Shown: positions 1 to 6,372, counted from the first letter of the stretch. The stretch is DNA of 10,598 bases from an uncultured Collinsella sp. (GCA_902490325.1 CABUDJ010000070.1:1-10598); one strand, 5' to 3'. Program-made: numbers and translations. The notes: generated by a model from the sequence alone, not told the origin.

Positions 1-2
1 AT

Positions 3-608
3 TGGCAACACCTATTTGGCTGGCGCAGGTTCTCGAGCGCCGCCAGGCGCGCGGGCGCCCCCGCCGCGGGGGCCAGGAGGCTCTGGGAGGCGCTGCTGGC
101 CTCGTCGCGCTCGGGAAGGCGGCTCCCGGCCGGCGAGGACGTCGCGGTCCGGATGCTCGCCCGGGAGATAGCCTCCCTCGACGCCGACATCGAGGAGCTC
201 GACTCGCTCGTGGCCGACTCGCTGGCGGGCGACGAGGTCTACGAGTGCCTCCTCACGGTGCCCGGGATCGGCCCCAAGACCGCCGCGGCGCTGGTGACGT
301 CGATCGACATATCCGCGTTCAGGGGGCACGACGAGCTCGCGAGCTATTGCGGCGTGGCGCCGTCCGATAGGCGCTCCGGGAGCAGCATCAGGTCGACATC
401 GCCGCAGCACGGCGGGAACAGGCAGCTCAAGAACCTGCTCATATTCAGCTGCAACTCCCTCATCGGCACGGACAACAGGTTCGGGAGGTACTACGGGGAG
501 TGCAGGGCGAGGGGGATGAGGCACAGCAAGGCGCTGAAGGCGGTCGCGAGGAAGAGGCTCAAGGTCATCTACGCGATCATGCGCGACGCCGTCCCGTACG
601 CGGCCTAG
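3..608 (+). CDS. IS110-family transposase/recombinase, C-terminal part (5' end outside window)
   Basis: This is the C-terminal 201 residues of an IS110/IS1111-type recombinase; the frame is open through the left edge, so the N-terminal DEDD RuvC-like domain lies outside the window. A charged, probably coiled-coil linker (about residues 51-76 of the fragment) is followed by the helix-hairpin-helix motif VPGIGPKTAAAL (86-97) and then the Transposase_20 core, with YCGVAPSDRRSG and GGNRQLKN. In this family the C-terminal domain supplies a catalytic serine that works with the DEDD domain in RNA-guided recombination; the serine of RRSG (about residue 125) is the candidate, by family knowledge. The protein ends in a typical short basic tail. 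Codon use is rich in AGG arginine and ATA isoleucine codons, unlike the CGC-preferring genes to the right, which fits recent acquisition. Whether the element is intact cannot be judged from here. Confidence 0.9.
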   Translation, partial: WQHLFGWRRFSSAARRAGAPAAGARRLWEALLASSRSGRRLPAGEDVAVRMLAREIASLDADIEELDSLVADSLAGDEVYECLLTVPGIGPKTAAALVTSIDISAFRGHDELASYCGVAPSDRRSGSSIRSTSPQHGGNRQLKNLLIFSCNSLIGTDNRFGRYYGECRARGMRHSKALKAVARKRLKVIYAIMRDAVPYAA

Positions 609-710
609 CGGGCGGCGGGATCAACCGAAGGGGAAGCGGGGGCGCCGGGCGCCCGGATGCGTCATGCCGAAATGGCGCGAAGTACGCGGTTGACAAAACT
701 ATAGAGACAC
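609..710 (+). mobile_element. Right-end non-coding flank of the IS110-family element
   Basis: About 100 bp lies between the recombinase stop and the neighbouring gene's 3' end. It contains a GC-rich hairpin (arms GGGCGC 640-645 and GCGCCC 649-654) and a perfect -35-like hexamer TTGACA at 690-695 facing outward. In IS110 elements, excision as a circle can join an outward -35 at the right end to a -10 at the left end and so make a junction promoter. By that logic the element should end a few bases past 695. The right limit of 710 is an estimate: IS110 elements usually lack long terminal inverted repeats, so the end cannot be read from sequence alone. Confidence 0.5.
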
Positions 711-737
711 GTCCCAGAAAAATCATCGACGAACGCA

Positions 738-1676
738 CTACTTTGCGCTGGTGAGGACACCAGTGGTGTCGAAGGCCGGGGTGAAGCTCTCGTCTACCGC
801 GCCGCCCTCTTGCCAAAACATCGTCGTAAAGCCCAGGTCGTCGGCATGGTCGAGCACCAGCTCGTACTCCTCGCGCGTCACGGCGCGCGCCAGGTCGCCG
901 CCCTGCTCGCGCATGAGTGCATTGGGCGTGTACTGGTTCATGACCGAGATCGGCACGTCGCCCACCGTCTGCCACACCAGGTCTAACACGCGGCACGAGT
1001 CATCCGCATGCCCCGGCAGCACCAGGTGGCGCACGATGATGCCGCGCTTCATGAGCCCGCCCTCATCCACCAGCTCCCCCCCGCGGCGATCGATCTCGCG
1101 CGCCATCTGGGCCAGACCCGACACGGCCACGCGCGGGTAGTCCTTAATATGAGAAAGCGACTGCGCAAGCCCGGCATCGGCATATTTAAAGTCGGTGAGC
1201 CACACATCGACCAGGTCGCCCAGCGCCGCCACGGCACTCGCGCGCTCGTAGCCACTCGTGTTGTAGACGATCGGGATGACCAGCCCGCGCGTCCGCGCCG
1301 CAGCAATCGCGGCAGGCAACAGGTGCGCATAGTGCGTCGCCGTCACCAAATTGATGTTGTTGGCACCCTGGTCCTGCAGTTCCAGCATAATCTCGACCAG
1401 GCGCTCAGGCGAAATCTCAAGGCCAAAATTGCCGGTCGAGATCTCGTGATTCTGGCAGTAGATACATTTGAGCGAGCAGCCGCTAAAGAAGATCGTGCCC
1501 GATCCGGCCTCGCCCGAGATAGGCGGCTCCTCCCACATATGAAGCGCCGCGCGGGCCACCTTGAGCGTGTCGTTAGCACCGCATACGCCGCGCGCGCCCT
1601 CATCGCGCGCCGCACCGCAACGGCGCGGACACAAATGGCAGGCGGGCGAAAAAAGTTCGGTCAACGACGTCGGCAT
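738..1676 (-). CDS. Radical SAM protein, PflX / pyruvate formate-lyase activase-like (COG1313 type)
   Basis: The 312-residue protein belongs to the radical SAM superfamily. It has the cluster-binding motif CSLKCIYCQN (Cys 67, 71, 74; CxxxCxxC), which holds a 4Fe-4S cluster that cleaves S-adenosylmethionine. An N-terminal cysteine group (CHLCPRRC at 13-20, plus Cys 32) is typical of the PflX-like branch and may bind a second metal site. Further landmarks are GANNINLVTATHY (about 104-116), VYNTSGYE and LPGH. Pyruvate formate-lyase activases make a glycyl radical on a partner enzyme; for PflX-like proteins the substrate is not established, and no glycyl-radical enzyme lies alongside here. The ATG at 1676 is chosen because GGAG sits 9 nt upstream; a TTG 15 nt further out has no Shine-Dalgarno. 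The 3' end is complete although the IS end is within about 30 bp. Confidence 0.9.
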   Translation of the reverse strand: MPTSLTELFSPACHLCPRRCGAARDEGARGVCGANDTLKVARAALHMWEEPPISGEAGSGTIFFSGCSLKCIYCQNHEISTGNFGLEISPERLVEIMLELQDQGANNINLVTATHYAHLLPAAIAAARTRGLVIPIVYNTSGYERASAVAALGDLVDVWLTDFKYADAGLAQSLSHIKDYPRVAVSGLAQMAREIDRRGGELVDEGGLMKRGIIVRHLVLPGHADDSCRVLDLVWQTVGDVPISVMNQYTPNALMREQGGDLARAVTREEYELVLDHADDLGFTTMFWQEGGAVDESFTPAFDTTGVLTSAK

Positions 1677-1760
1677 AAAAACATGCTCCAAAACAACGAT
1701 TCAGCAGCTCAAACGTAAAGGGCCAGGCCGCGTAGACGGCTCCGTCCCTAAGGCGCCGTA

Positions 1761-1789
1761 ATCGTCCGACACGATTTTTGTAATGTCAA
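1761..1789 (-). promoter_or_regulatory. Candidate promoter of the radical SAM gene, with overlapping palindrome
   Basis: Read on the minus strand, a perfect TTGACA (plus-strand 1784-1789) is followed after 17 bp by GACGAT (1761-1766), a weak -10 matching three of six consensus bases. That would give an untranslated leader of roughly 75-80 nt before the ATG at 1676. The -10 overlaps a 5-5-5 palindrome, ATCGT-CCGAC-ACGAT (1761-1775), which could be an operator. The -35 and spacing are good; the -10 and the operator are inference. Confidence 0.35.
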
Positions 1790-1799
1790 GACTGGAATC

Positions 1800-1973
1800 C
1801 ACAAAGTGCCGCTTTATGATGTAGGTATTCCGCCCCCCGCGGAGCAACTGGGTGAACCGTCGCGTTTATTTAGGGAGCCCACACAGTCGTACCTAGTACA
1901 GGTATCCTTCGTTGTTAAGGACGCTGGAACAGTCGATGAGGGCACCCACCTGTTTTAGGTGGGTTCATTTTCG
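1800..1973 (+). ncRNA. Structured non-coding RNA, probably raiA-motif type
   Basis: This stretch has no credible protein frame but folds into a series of compact helices. They are TCCGC/GCGGA (1829-1833 with 1839-1843), CGTCG/CGATG, TACCT/AGGTA (1890-1894 with 1900-1904), TCCTT/AAGGA (1905-1909 with 1917-1921) and a terminal hairpin with a T tract. GGGTG (1850-1854) can also pair with CACCC (1943-1947), which would close the whole molecule and compete with the terminator. A TATGAT at 1815-1820 could be its -10, so the 5' end is uncertain (about 1791-1827). Segments such as GGTATTCCGC, GGGTGAA, GGGAGCC and GGTATCCTT resemble, from memory, a conserved RNA shared by Clostridia and Coriobacteriia; the size and many short helices suit the raiA motif best. 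6S RNA was considered but needs one long rod-like helix, which the 5' hairpin precludes. The family name is inference; structured RNA is the firmer claim. Confidence 0.6.
1944..1971 (+). terminator. Intrinsic terminator at the 3' end of the ncRNA
   Basis: A perfect 8-bp stem, ACCCACCT (1944-1951) and AGGTGGGT (1957-1964), encloses a GTTTT loop and is followed by TCATTTT. It would end a transcript coming from the ncRNA region and isolate it from the WecA/TagO-like gene downstream. Confidence 0.7.
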
Positions 1974-1983
1974 TAACGTGGGG

Positions 1984-2010
1984 GGTGGTTTTCTTTTGCC
2001 GAAAATCACC
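1984..2010. repeat. 10-bp hairpin between the ncRNA and the WecA/TagO-like gene
   Basis: The arms GGTGGTTTTC (1984-1993) and GAAAATCACC (2001-2010) pair over ten positions with one G-T wobble and a seven-base loop. No T tract follows on the plus strand, so it is not a standard terminator in that direction. Its role is unknown. Apart from this and a small GTCGG/CCGAC hairpin (2033-2046), the region 1972-2202 shows only the possible promoter listed separately. Confidence 0.4.
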
Positions 2011-2101
2011 ATTACAGTCCATATGGATCCCCGTCGGCATCCCGACAAGCCATCGACAACATCCCAATATCTGGTAAGCGCGTGATTATCGCTGCGTGCA
2101 A

Positions 2102-2131
2102 TTACATGCACCCCCCTTGGTCGAGTATTAT
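2102..2131 (+). promoter_or_regulatory. Possible promoter of the WecA/TagO-like gene
   Basis: TATTAT at 2126-2131 matches five of six -10 bases. The -35 region is poor (TTACAT at 2102-2107, spacing 18; or ATTACA at 2101-2106, spacing 19). Transcription would start near 2138, leaving a leader of about 65 nt. The support is weak and mostly from the -10. Confidence 0.25.
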
Positions 2132-2202
2132 GGTTCGGCTATGCCCTTTGCGCATGGCGTTCTTCTGACCTTTTCCTTCGACGCTTGGCGGTTTTTAGAT
2201 TC

Positions 2203-3402
2203 ATGGCTTCATCCCCGAGCTACATACCGTACCTATGCGTGGCAGCGGCGGCCTTTATCACGACCTTCCTCGCGGTGCCCCTGGTCAAGCGCTTGGCAAT
2301 TAAGCTCGATGCCGTCGACTATCCTTCTAAGCGCCGCATCAACACCAAGCCCATCCCGCGTTTGGGCGGAACGGCGGTGTTTTTGGGCCTGGTCGTTGCC
2401 TGCATTGTGCAAATCCTAGGCACCTGGCACCTAGGCTGGCCACCCGTCCTGGTGCCGCACCCGCGCCTTCACATTAGCTATCCCATGCTGGCGCTCTCCT
2501 TTACCGTCATCTTTGCGACCGGCGCTATCGACGACGTCTTCCAGCTCAAGCCCAAACAAAAACTGGCCGGTCAGGTCCTCGCCGCGCTCATCGCCTGTAT
2601 CGGCGGCCTGCGGATCGGCGTCATCGTCAACCCGTTTGCCCCCGGCGAGATCATGCTCGGATGGCTCGCCTACCCCATCACCGTGATCTATCTGGTGGCA
2701 TTCACCAACATCATTAACCTCATCGACGGCCTCGACGGCTTGGCCACGGGCATCTGCGGCATCGCGTCGTTCACCATGTTTTCGATGGCCGTTCTCTCGG
2801 GCCGCATCGACGCCGCCGCGCTCTCCATTGCGCTCTTTGGCGCCTGCCTGGCCTTTTTGCGATACAACTTCAACCCCGCAAGCATCTTCTTGGGCGACTC
2901 GGGGTCGCTGCTTCTGGGCTTTGCGCTGGGCTCCATCTCGTTGCTCAACGTGAGCCGCACCGCCGCGCTCACCTCGCTTATCATCCCGCTCATCGTTGCC
3001 GGCGTGCCCATCATCGACACGTTTAGCGCCATCGTGCGCCGCAAGCGCGCCCACATTAGCATCGGGCAGGCCGACAAGGGCCACATCCACCACCGCCTGA
3101 TCCAAGAGGGCTACAACCAAAAGCAGGCAGTGCTCCTCATCTATGCCTGGTGCATCATGCTTTCGGCCGGCGCCGCCGCGATTAACCAGGTCGAGGTCCC
3201 CATGCGCGTGCTCATCTTTACCGTGCTCGCCATTGGCTCGGCGGCCTTTGCCAAGCATCTACATCTGTTTGAGCCCGTGCTGCGCCACCATTACAACAAG
3301 CGCACGCACGAGGACGAGCTCGTCACCCCCGACGACCCCGCCTTTAAGCAGGAAGAGCAGGCGGCAGAAGAGCGTAAGGAAGAGCGACACCACAAGCGCT
3401 AG
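2203..3402 (+). CDS. wecA: Undecaprenyl-phosphate glycosyl-1-phosphate transferase, WecA/TagO-like (GT4/MraY family)
   Basis: The 399-residue polytopic membrane protein would transfer a sugar-1-phosphate, usually GlcNAc-1-phosphate from UDP-GlcNAc, onto undecaprenyl phosphate. This is the first step of teichoic acid, O-antigen or capsule-type polymer synthesis on the inner face of the membrane. Family landmarks occur in order: PIPRLGG (50-56), the metal-binding AIDD (108-111), NLIDGLDGLATG (172-183), YNFNPASIFLGDSGS (221-235) and KGHIHHRL (292-299). The histidine-rich last motif separates WecA/TagO from MraY. About ten hydrophobic segments are followed by a charged cytosolic tail (about 360-399) rich in Glu, Lys and Arg. 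The ATG at 2203 opens directly onto the first membrane helix; neither it nor the in-frame TTG at 2185 has a good Shine-Dalgarno, so the start is uncertain. No other polymer-synthesis gene is nearby, so the exact sugar and product are open (tagO is an equally valid name). Confidence 0.92.
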   Translation: MASSPSYIPYLCVAAAAFITTFLAVPLVKRLAIKLDAVDYPSKRRINTKPIPRLGGTAVFLGLVVACIVQILGTWHLGWPPVLVPHPRLHISYPMLALSFTVIFATGAIDDVFQLKPKQKLAGQVLAALIACIGGLRIGVIVNPFAPGEIMLGWLAYPITVIYLVAFTNIINLIDGLDGLATGICGIASFTMFSMAVLSGRIDAAALSIALFGACLAFLRYNFNPASIFLGDSGSLLLGFALGSISLLNVSRTAALTSLIIPLIVAGVPIIDTFSAIVRRKRAHISIGQADKGHIHHRLIQEGYNQKQAVLLIYAWCIMLSAGAAAINQVEVPMRVLIFTVLAIGSAAFAKHLHLFEPVLRHHYNKRTHEDELVTPDDPAFKQEEQAAEERKEERHHKR

Positions 3403-3526
3403 GGCAAGCTGCCGAGGATGCGCCCAGGCGCCGCCGGCCAAACGCGCAGCCACGCCGCGCCCATCGCACATGCCGCCGCTCTCCCGCCCCTCGCCTACTT
3501 ACGACCCGCCCCTCCAATAAACGCGT

Positions 3527-3532
3527 TATCAT
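3527..3532 (+). promoter_or_regulatory. Possible -10 element of trpS
   Basis: TATCAT matches five of six -10 bases about 30 bp before the trpS ATG. No acceptable -35 lies 16-18 bp upstream, where the sequence is C-rich. The 125 bp between the preceding stop and here contain no terminator that I can see, so read-through from the WecA/TagO-like gene is also possible. Confidence 0.25.
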
Positions 3533-3563
3533 CTTGACCCATGAACATACGTTAGGAGCAATC

Positions 3564-4613
3564 ATGCCAAACGAGAACAGCTACGAAGTCGCGCTGCAAA
3601 AGAGCAACGCCATTCGCGAGGGCCTGGCCAAGACGCCCGAGAAGTTCACCATGCTCACCGGCGACCGCCCCACCGGCCGTCTGCACCTGGGTCACTACTT
3701 CGGCACCCTCAAGGGCCGTGTTGAGCTGCAGAACATGGGCGCCAAGACCAACGTGCTCATCGCCGACTACCAAGTCATCACTGACCGCGACACGACCGAG
3801 CACATCCAGGACAACGTGTACAACATGGTCATGGACTACCTTGCCTGCGGCATTAACCCCGACAAGACCATGATCTACGCGCACTCCGCCGTACCCGCCG
3901 CCAACCAGCTCATGCTGCCGTTCCTGTCGCTGGTGTCCGAGGCCGAGCTGGCGCGCAACCCCACGGTAAAGGCCGAGATGGAGGCCTCGGGCCACGAGCT
4001 CACCGGCCTTCTGCTCACCTACCCGGTACATCAGGCCTGCGACATTCTGTTCTGCAAGGGCAACGTGGTGCCCGTCGGTCGTGACCAGCTGCCGCACATC
4101 GAGCTAACCCGCACCATCGCACGCCGCTTTAACAACCGCTACGGCAAGGTATTTCCCGAGGTCGAGGCACTGCTGTCCGAGACCCCGCTACTGCCCGGCC
4201 TTGACGGTCGCAAGATGAGCAAGAGCTACGGCAACGCCATCAACATCTCGATGACCGCTGAGGAGACGGCAAAGCGCATCAAGAAGAGCCAGACCGACTC
4301 CGAGCGCATGATCACGTTCGATCCCGAGAACCGCCCCGGCGTGTCTGGCCTGCTTTCGACGGCCGCCATCTGCACCGGTCGCTCCGAGGTCGAAATTGCC
4401 GAGGAGATCGGTATGGGCGGCTCCGGCCAGCTCAAGAAGTACGTGACCGAGGCCGTCAACGAGTACTTCGCACCGATCCGCGAGCGTCGCCAGCGCTACG
4501 AGAACGATCTGGATTACGTGAAGGACGTGCTGCACGAGGGCAACCGTCGCGCCAACGAGATCGCCGAGCAGACCCTGGCAGAGGTTCAGGACGCCATGGG
4601 TATGGTGTACTAG
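3564..4613 (+). CDS. trpS: Tryptophan--tRNA ligase (TrpRS)
   Basis: This is a complete 349-residue class Ic aminoacyl-tRNA synthetase that activates tryptophan with ATP and charges tRNA-Trp in the cytosol; it acts as a dimer in this family. The Rossmann-fold signatures are present: TGRLHLGHYFG with the HIGH-type HLGH at 41-44, the VPVGRDQLPHIELTR segment (about 169-183) and a perfect KMSKS at 217-221. The C-terminal helical part (about 265-349) corresponds to the anticodon-binding region. Length is normal for bacterial TrpS. The ATG at 3564 is chosen because AGGAG lies 5 nt upstream; an in-frame TTG at 3534 has no such site. The gene is followed by a strong terminator and appears to be a single-gene unit or the second gene after the WecA/TagO-like gene. 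No T-box-like leader is evident in the short upstream gap. Confidence 0.97.
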   Translation: MPNENSYEVALQKSNAIREGLAKTPEKFTMLTGDRPTGRLHLGHYFGTLKGRVELQNMGAKTNVLIADYQVITDRDTTEHIQDNVYNMVMDYLACGINPDKTMIYAHSAVPAANQLMLPFLSLVSEAELARNPTVKAEMEASGHELTGLLLTYPVHQACDILFCKGNVVPVGRDQLPHIELTRTIARRFNNRYGKVFPEVEALLSETPLLPGLDGRKMSKSYGNAINISMTAEETAKRIKKSQTDSERMITFDPENRPGVSGLLSTAAICTGRSEVEIAEEIGMGGSGQLKKYVTEAVNEYFAPIRERRQRYENDLDYVKDVLHEGNRRANEIAEQTLAEVQDAMGMVY

Positions 4614-4648
4614 ACCGATCTGCTGACTTGAGCTTTCGATTGCTATAG

Positions 4649-4676
4649 GGCGGGCGCTACGGCGTCCGCCTTTTTT
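4649..4676 (+). terminator. Intrinsic terminator after trpS
   Basis: The stem GGCGGGCGC (4649-4657) pairs with GCGTCCGCC (4662-4670) over nine base pairs with one G-U wobble, across a TACG tetraloop. It is followed directly by six T (4671-4676). It lies 35 bp after the trpS stop and has the classical layout. Confidence 0.9.
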
Positions 4677-4698
4677 GGAGCCGGACCGCTTCGGCTCC
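4677..4698. repeat. Small hairpin after the trpS terminator
   Basis: GGAGCCG (4677-4683) and CGGCTCC (4692-4698) are perfect 7-bp arms around an 8-base loop. No T tract follows. It begins immediately after the T run of the trpS terminator, so it may be a back-up structure or a remnant. Confidence 0.35.
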
Positions 4699-4723
4699 GT
4701 CCATCACACTCTCCCGACAAACA

Positions 4724-4765
4724 GGAACAGGCCCGCTGGCAGATAGTTGCCAGCGGGCCTGTTCC
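4724..4765. repeat. Perfect 18-bp inverted repeat, function unknown
   Basis: The arms GGAACAGGCCCGCTGGCA (4724-4741) and TGCCAGCGGGCCTGTTCC (4748-4765) pair without mismatch around a 6-base loop (GATAGT). There is no T tract on the plus side; on the minus side a loose T-rich stretch (TGTTTGT) follows. It could act as a weak terminator for read-through from the minus-strand genes, or be a protein-binding or mobile palindrome. The rest of the 320-bp gene-free stretch up to 4942 shows only AT-rich promoter-like bases (TACAATATAGT at 4861-4871) and no supported gene. Confidence 0.6.
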
Positions 4766-4942
4766 CGAAGTACACCGTTGAATCGCACAGAGGGGAGGGA
4801 TGCGAATCAAACTCAACAGGGCAGGCTTTTTCATCGCCTATTGCCTGCTCCGTTGCTGAATACAATATAGTTCACCGTGGTTTACTTTGTAGTGTCAATA
4901 TGCGCCGCCACACCTTCTCCATAAGTTAGCTCCGGTAAACTA

Positions 4943-4981
4943 AAACCACCACGAAGGGGACAGGCACCTTTGTGGTGGTTT
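4943..4981. repeat. Palindromic terminator-like repeat, copy 1
   Basis: The 15-bp stem AAACCACCACGAAGG (4943-4957) with CCTTTGTGGTGGTTT (4967-4981), with one G-T wobble, encloses the 9-base loop GGACAGGCA. On the minus strand it begins 17 bp after the MGMT-like stop codon, and its 3' arm runs into TTTTAGTTT. It is therefore placed as an intrinsic terminator for that gene. Because the arms begin with A and end with T, it could also work on the opposite strand. Confidence 0.8.
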
Positions 4982-4998
4982 CGGCCACGGCAGAGCCG

Positions 4999-5319
4999 CT
5001 AGAGTCCGGCAGGCCAACGACAGGCGGCCAGATCAACATGCATGGGATCGGCAAACGTCACGCCCTCCCCCATTAAGAGCTCGCGCTGAGCATCGGGGTC
5101 ACCAAAGGCAAAGCCCGCACAGATACGGCCGTCGGCAAACACCACGCGATGGCAGGGAATCTCGCCGGGGCGCGGATTGCTGTGCAGCGCGTAGCCCACG
5201 TACCGCGCGCTCCGCGGACGACCGGCAAGCAGCGCTACCTGACCATACGTGGCGACCATCCCCTCGGGGATCTGCTCGACCACCTCGTACACCCGTTCAA
5301 AAAAGCCCTCAGACGCCAT
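4999..5319 (-). CDS. One-domain MGMT-family protein (methylated-DNA cysteine methyltransferase / ATL-like)
   Basis: The 106-residue protein corresponds only to the C-terminal DNA-binding domain of O6-alkylguanine-DNA alkyltransferases, without the N-terminal domain of full-length Ogt or MGMT (about 160-200 residues). Seen in order are VATYGQVA (about 22-29), the recognition-helix segment RPRSARYVGYAL with the probable arginine finger at 39, and the active-site motif PCHRV (55-59). Alkyltransferase-like proteins of this size usually replace that cysteine with tryptophan; here Cys56 is kept, so real alkyl transfer is possible, though alkyl-lesion flagging for excision repair is the alternative. 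The ATG at 5319 has GGGAG 6 nt upstream. Palindromic repeats sit on both sides, so it is probably transcribed alone. Confidence 0.88.
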   Translation of the reverse strand: MASEGFFERVYEVVEQIPEGMVATYGQVALLAGRPRSARYVGYALHSNPRPGEIPCHRVVFADGRICAGFAFGDPDAQRELLMGEGVTFADPMHVDLAACRWPAGL

Positions 5320-5345
5320 TGCTCGCTCCCTTCCACTCAGAAAAG

Positions 5346-5389
5346 CATAAACCACCACAAAGGGCCTGTCCCCTTTGTGGTGGTTTATG
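5346..5389. repeat. Palindromic terminator-like repeat, copy 2
   Basis: This is the longest copy: a 19-bp perfect stem, CATAAACCACCACAAAGGG (5346-5364) with CCCTTTGTGGTGGTTTATG (5371-5389), and a short CCTGTC loop. It begins 9 bp beyond the DegV stop codon on the minus strand and 26 bp before the MGMT-like start. The loop is in the opposite orientation to copies 1 and 3 and is two bases shorter in its core, so it is a diverged inverted copy. Confidence 0.8.
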
Positions 5390-5398
5390 GCAGGTCGG

Positions 5399-6253
5399 TT
5401 AGTTGGCGGGCTGGAAGAAGGCTACTGCTACGGCGCCGGGGCCAACGTGGGTACCGATGGTGGCGCCGATGGTGTGAACGGGCAACTCGCCCTCGGTGTG
5501 GCCAGCCCACAGTGCAGCGCTGTCCTCGATATACTTCTTGAGCACCGCATCCGAAAGACCCGTATAGCCGAGCGCCAGCGGCATGGAAAAGTCGATGCCG
5601 CCCGCCTTTTCGACCTTTTGGTTCAGCAGGTTGCGGCCGTTCTTGGAACCGCGCGCCTTGCCCAGCTGCACGATCAGACCGTCCTCGACAGCCACCACAG
5701 GCTTTACGTTGAGCAGCGTGCCCACGGCGCCGGCCGCAGCAGACAGACGACCGCCACGCACCAGGTACTCCAGCGTCTCGAGCAGGCCGATAACCACCAC
5801 ACGGTCGCGCACGGCCTCGACAGCCGCCGCGATCTGAGATGCACTGCGGCCCTCGTCCACCAAGCGCAGCGCATACTCGACCAGGACGCGCTCGCCCAGG
5901 GTGACGTTGTTGCTGTCTACCACGAACACGTCGCCACCTGGCGCCTCGGCAAGTGCGATACGGGCACTCTGATTGGTGCCTGATAGCTTAGCGCCCACGG
6001 TAATAATCACAGCCTCATCGCCGGCTTCACGAACCTCGGCGATGGCCTGCGAAAACGCGTACGGGTTGACCTGGCCGGTCTTGGGCAGCTCATCGCGCTC
6101 CACGAGCATCTCGTAAAAGCGCTGGTGATCGATGTCGATGCCATCCATGTACACATCGGTGCCAAAGGTGACGGACAGCGGCAAAACGGCCAGTGCTGGG
6201 TGCTCGGCCGGCGACATATCGCTTGCGGAATCGGTAATAATGCGGACGGACAT
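5399..6253 (-). CDS. DegV family protein (fatty-acid-binding, FakB-like)
   Basis: The 284-residue protein has normal DegV length and all family landmarks. These are the N-terminal IITDSASD (5-12), KTGQVNP (58-64, the usual T-S-Q position carrying T-G-Q), the GAKLSGTNQSA segment, the ETLEYLVRGGRLS region, and GTHVGPGAVAVAFF near the C-terminus (267-280). DegV/FakB proteins bind a fatty acid and, where studied, present it to the kinase FakA for phosphorylation and entry into phospholipid synthesis. No fakA is in the window. The ATG at 6253 has AAAGGA 6 nt upstream. A MarR gene lies 119 bp upstream on the same strand, and a terminator-like palindrome follows the stop, so MarR and DegV may form one transcription unit. 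The preferred lipid cannot be read from sequence. Confidence 0.93.
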   Translation of the reverse strand: MSVRIITDSASDMSPAEHPALAVLPLSVTFGTDVYMDGIDIDHQRFYEMLVERDELPKTGQVNPYAFSQAIAEVREAGDEAVIITVGAKLSGTNQSARIALAEAPGGDVFVVDSNNVTLGERVLVEYALRLVDEGRSASQIAAAVEAVRDRVVVIGLLETLEYLVRGGRLSAAAGAVGTLLNVKPVVAVEDGLIVQLGKARGSKNGRNLLNQKVEKAGGIDFSMPLALGYTGLSDAVLKKYIEDSAALWAGHTEGELPVHTIGATIGTHVGPGAVAVAFFQPAN

Positions 6254-6372
6254 AGCGAATCCTTTCTTGCGCAGGTCCCGCGCAGGGAATTTTGACAGCA
6301 AGGCCCCGGCACGGTATACGCGCTCAAACAGGACTATGCAGTTGTTAATTGGAAGCAAAAGCCTTGGCGGCC

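Noticed and set aside
12..524. A 170-codon minus-strand frame and a short plus-strand frame from position 2
   Set aside because: Both overlap the IS110 recombinase reading frame, which carries the recognisable domain; the others are Arg/Pro/Ala-rich shadows.
1800..1973. 6S RNA (ssrS)
   Set aside because: 6S RNA needs one long rod with a central bubble formed by the two ends. Here the 5' end forms its own local hairpin and several independent short hairpins follow. It remains an alternative name but not the preferred one.
2096..2419. A 107-codon plus-strand frame overlapping the start of the WecA/TagO-like gene
   Set aside because: It overlaps the real gene out of frame, has no family features after the overlap begins, and shows no better start signal.
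2431..3258. A 275-codon minus-strand open frame
   Set aside because: It is antisense to the WecA/TagO-like gene and has the biased Asp/Gly/Arg/His composition of shadow frames.
3552..4097. A 181-codon minus-strand open frame
   Set aside because: It is antisense to trpS, which is unambiguous; no independent coding evidence.
4643..4834. A 63-codon minus-strand frame in the gap after trpS
   Set aside because: It spans the trpS terminator and the 18-bp inverted repeat, has no convincing ribosome site, and its sequence resembles nothing known to me.
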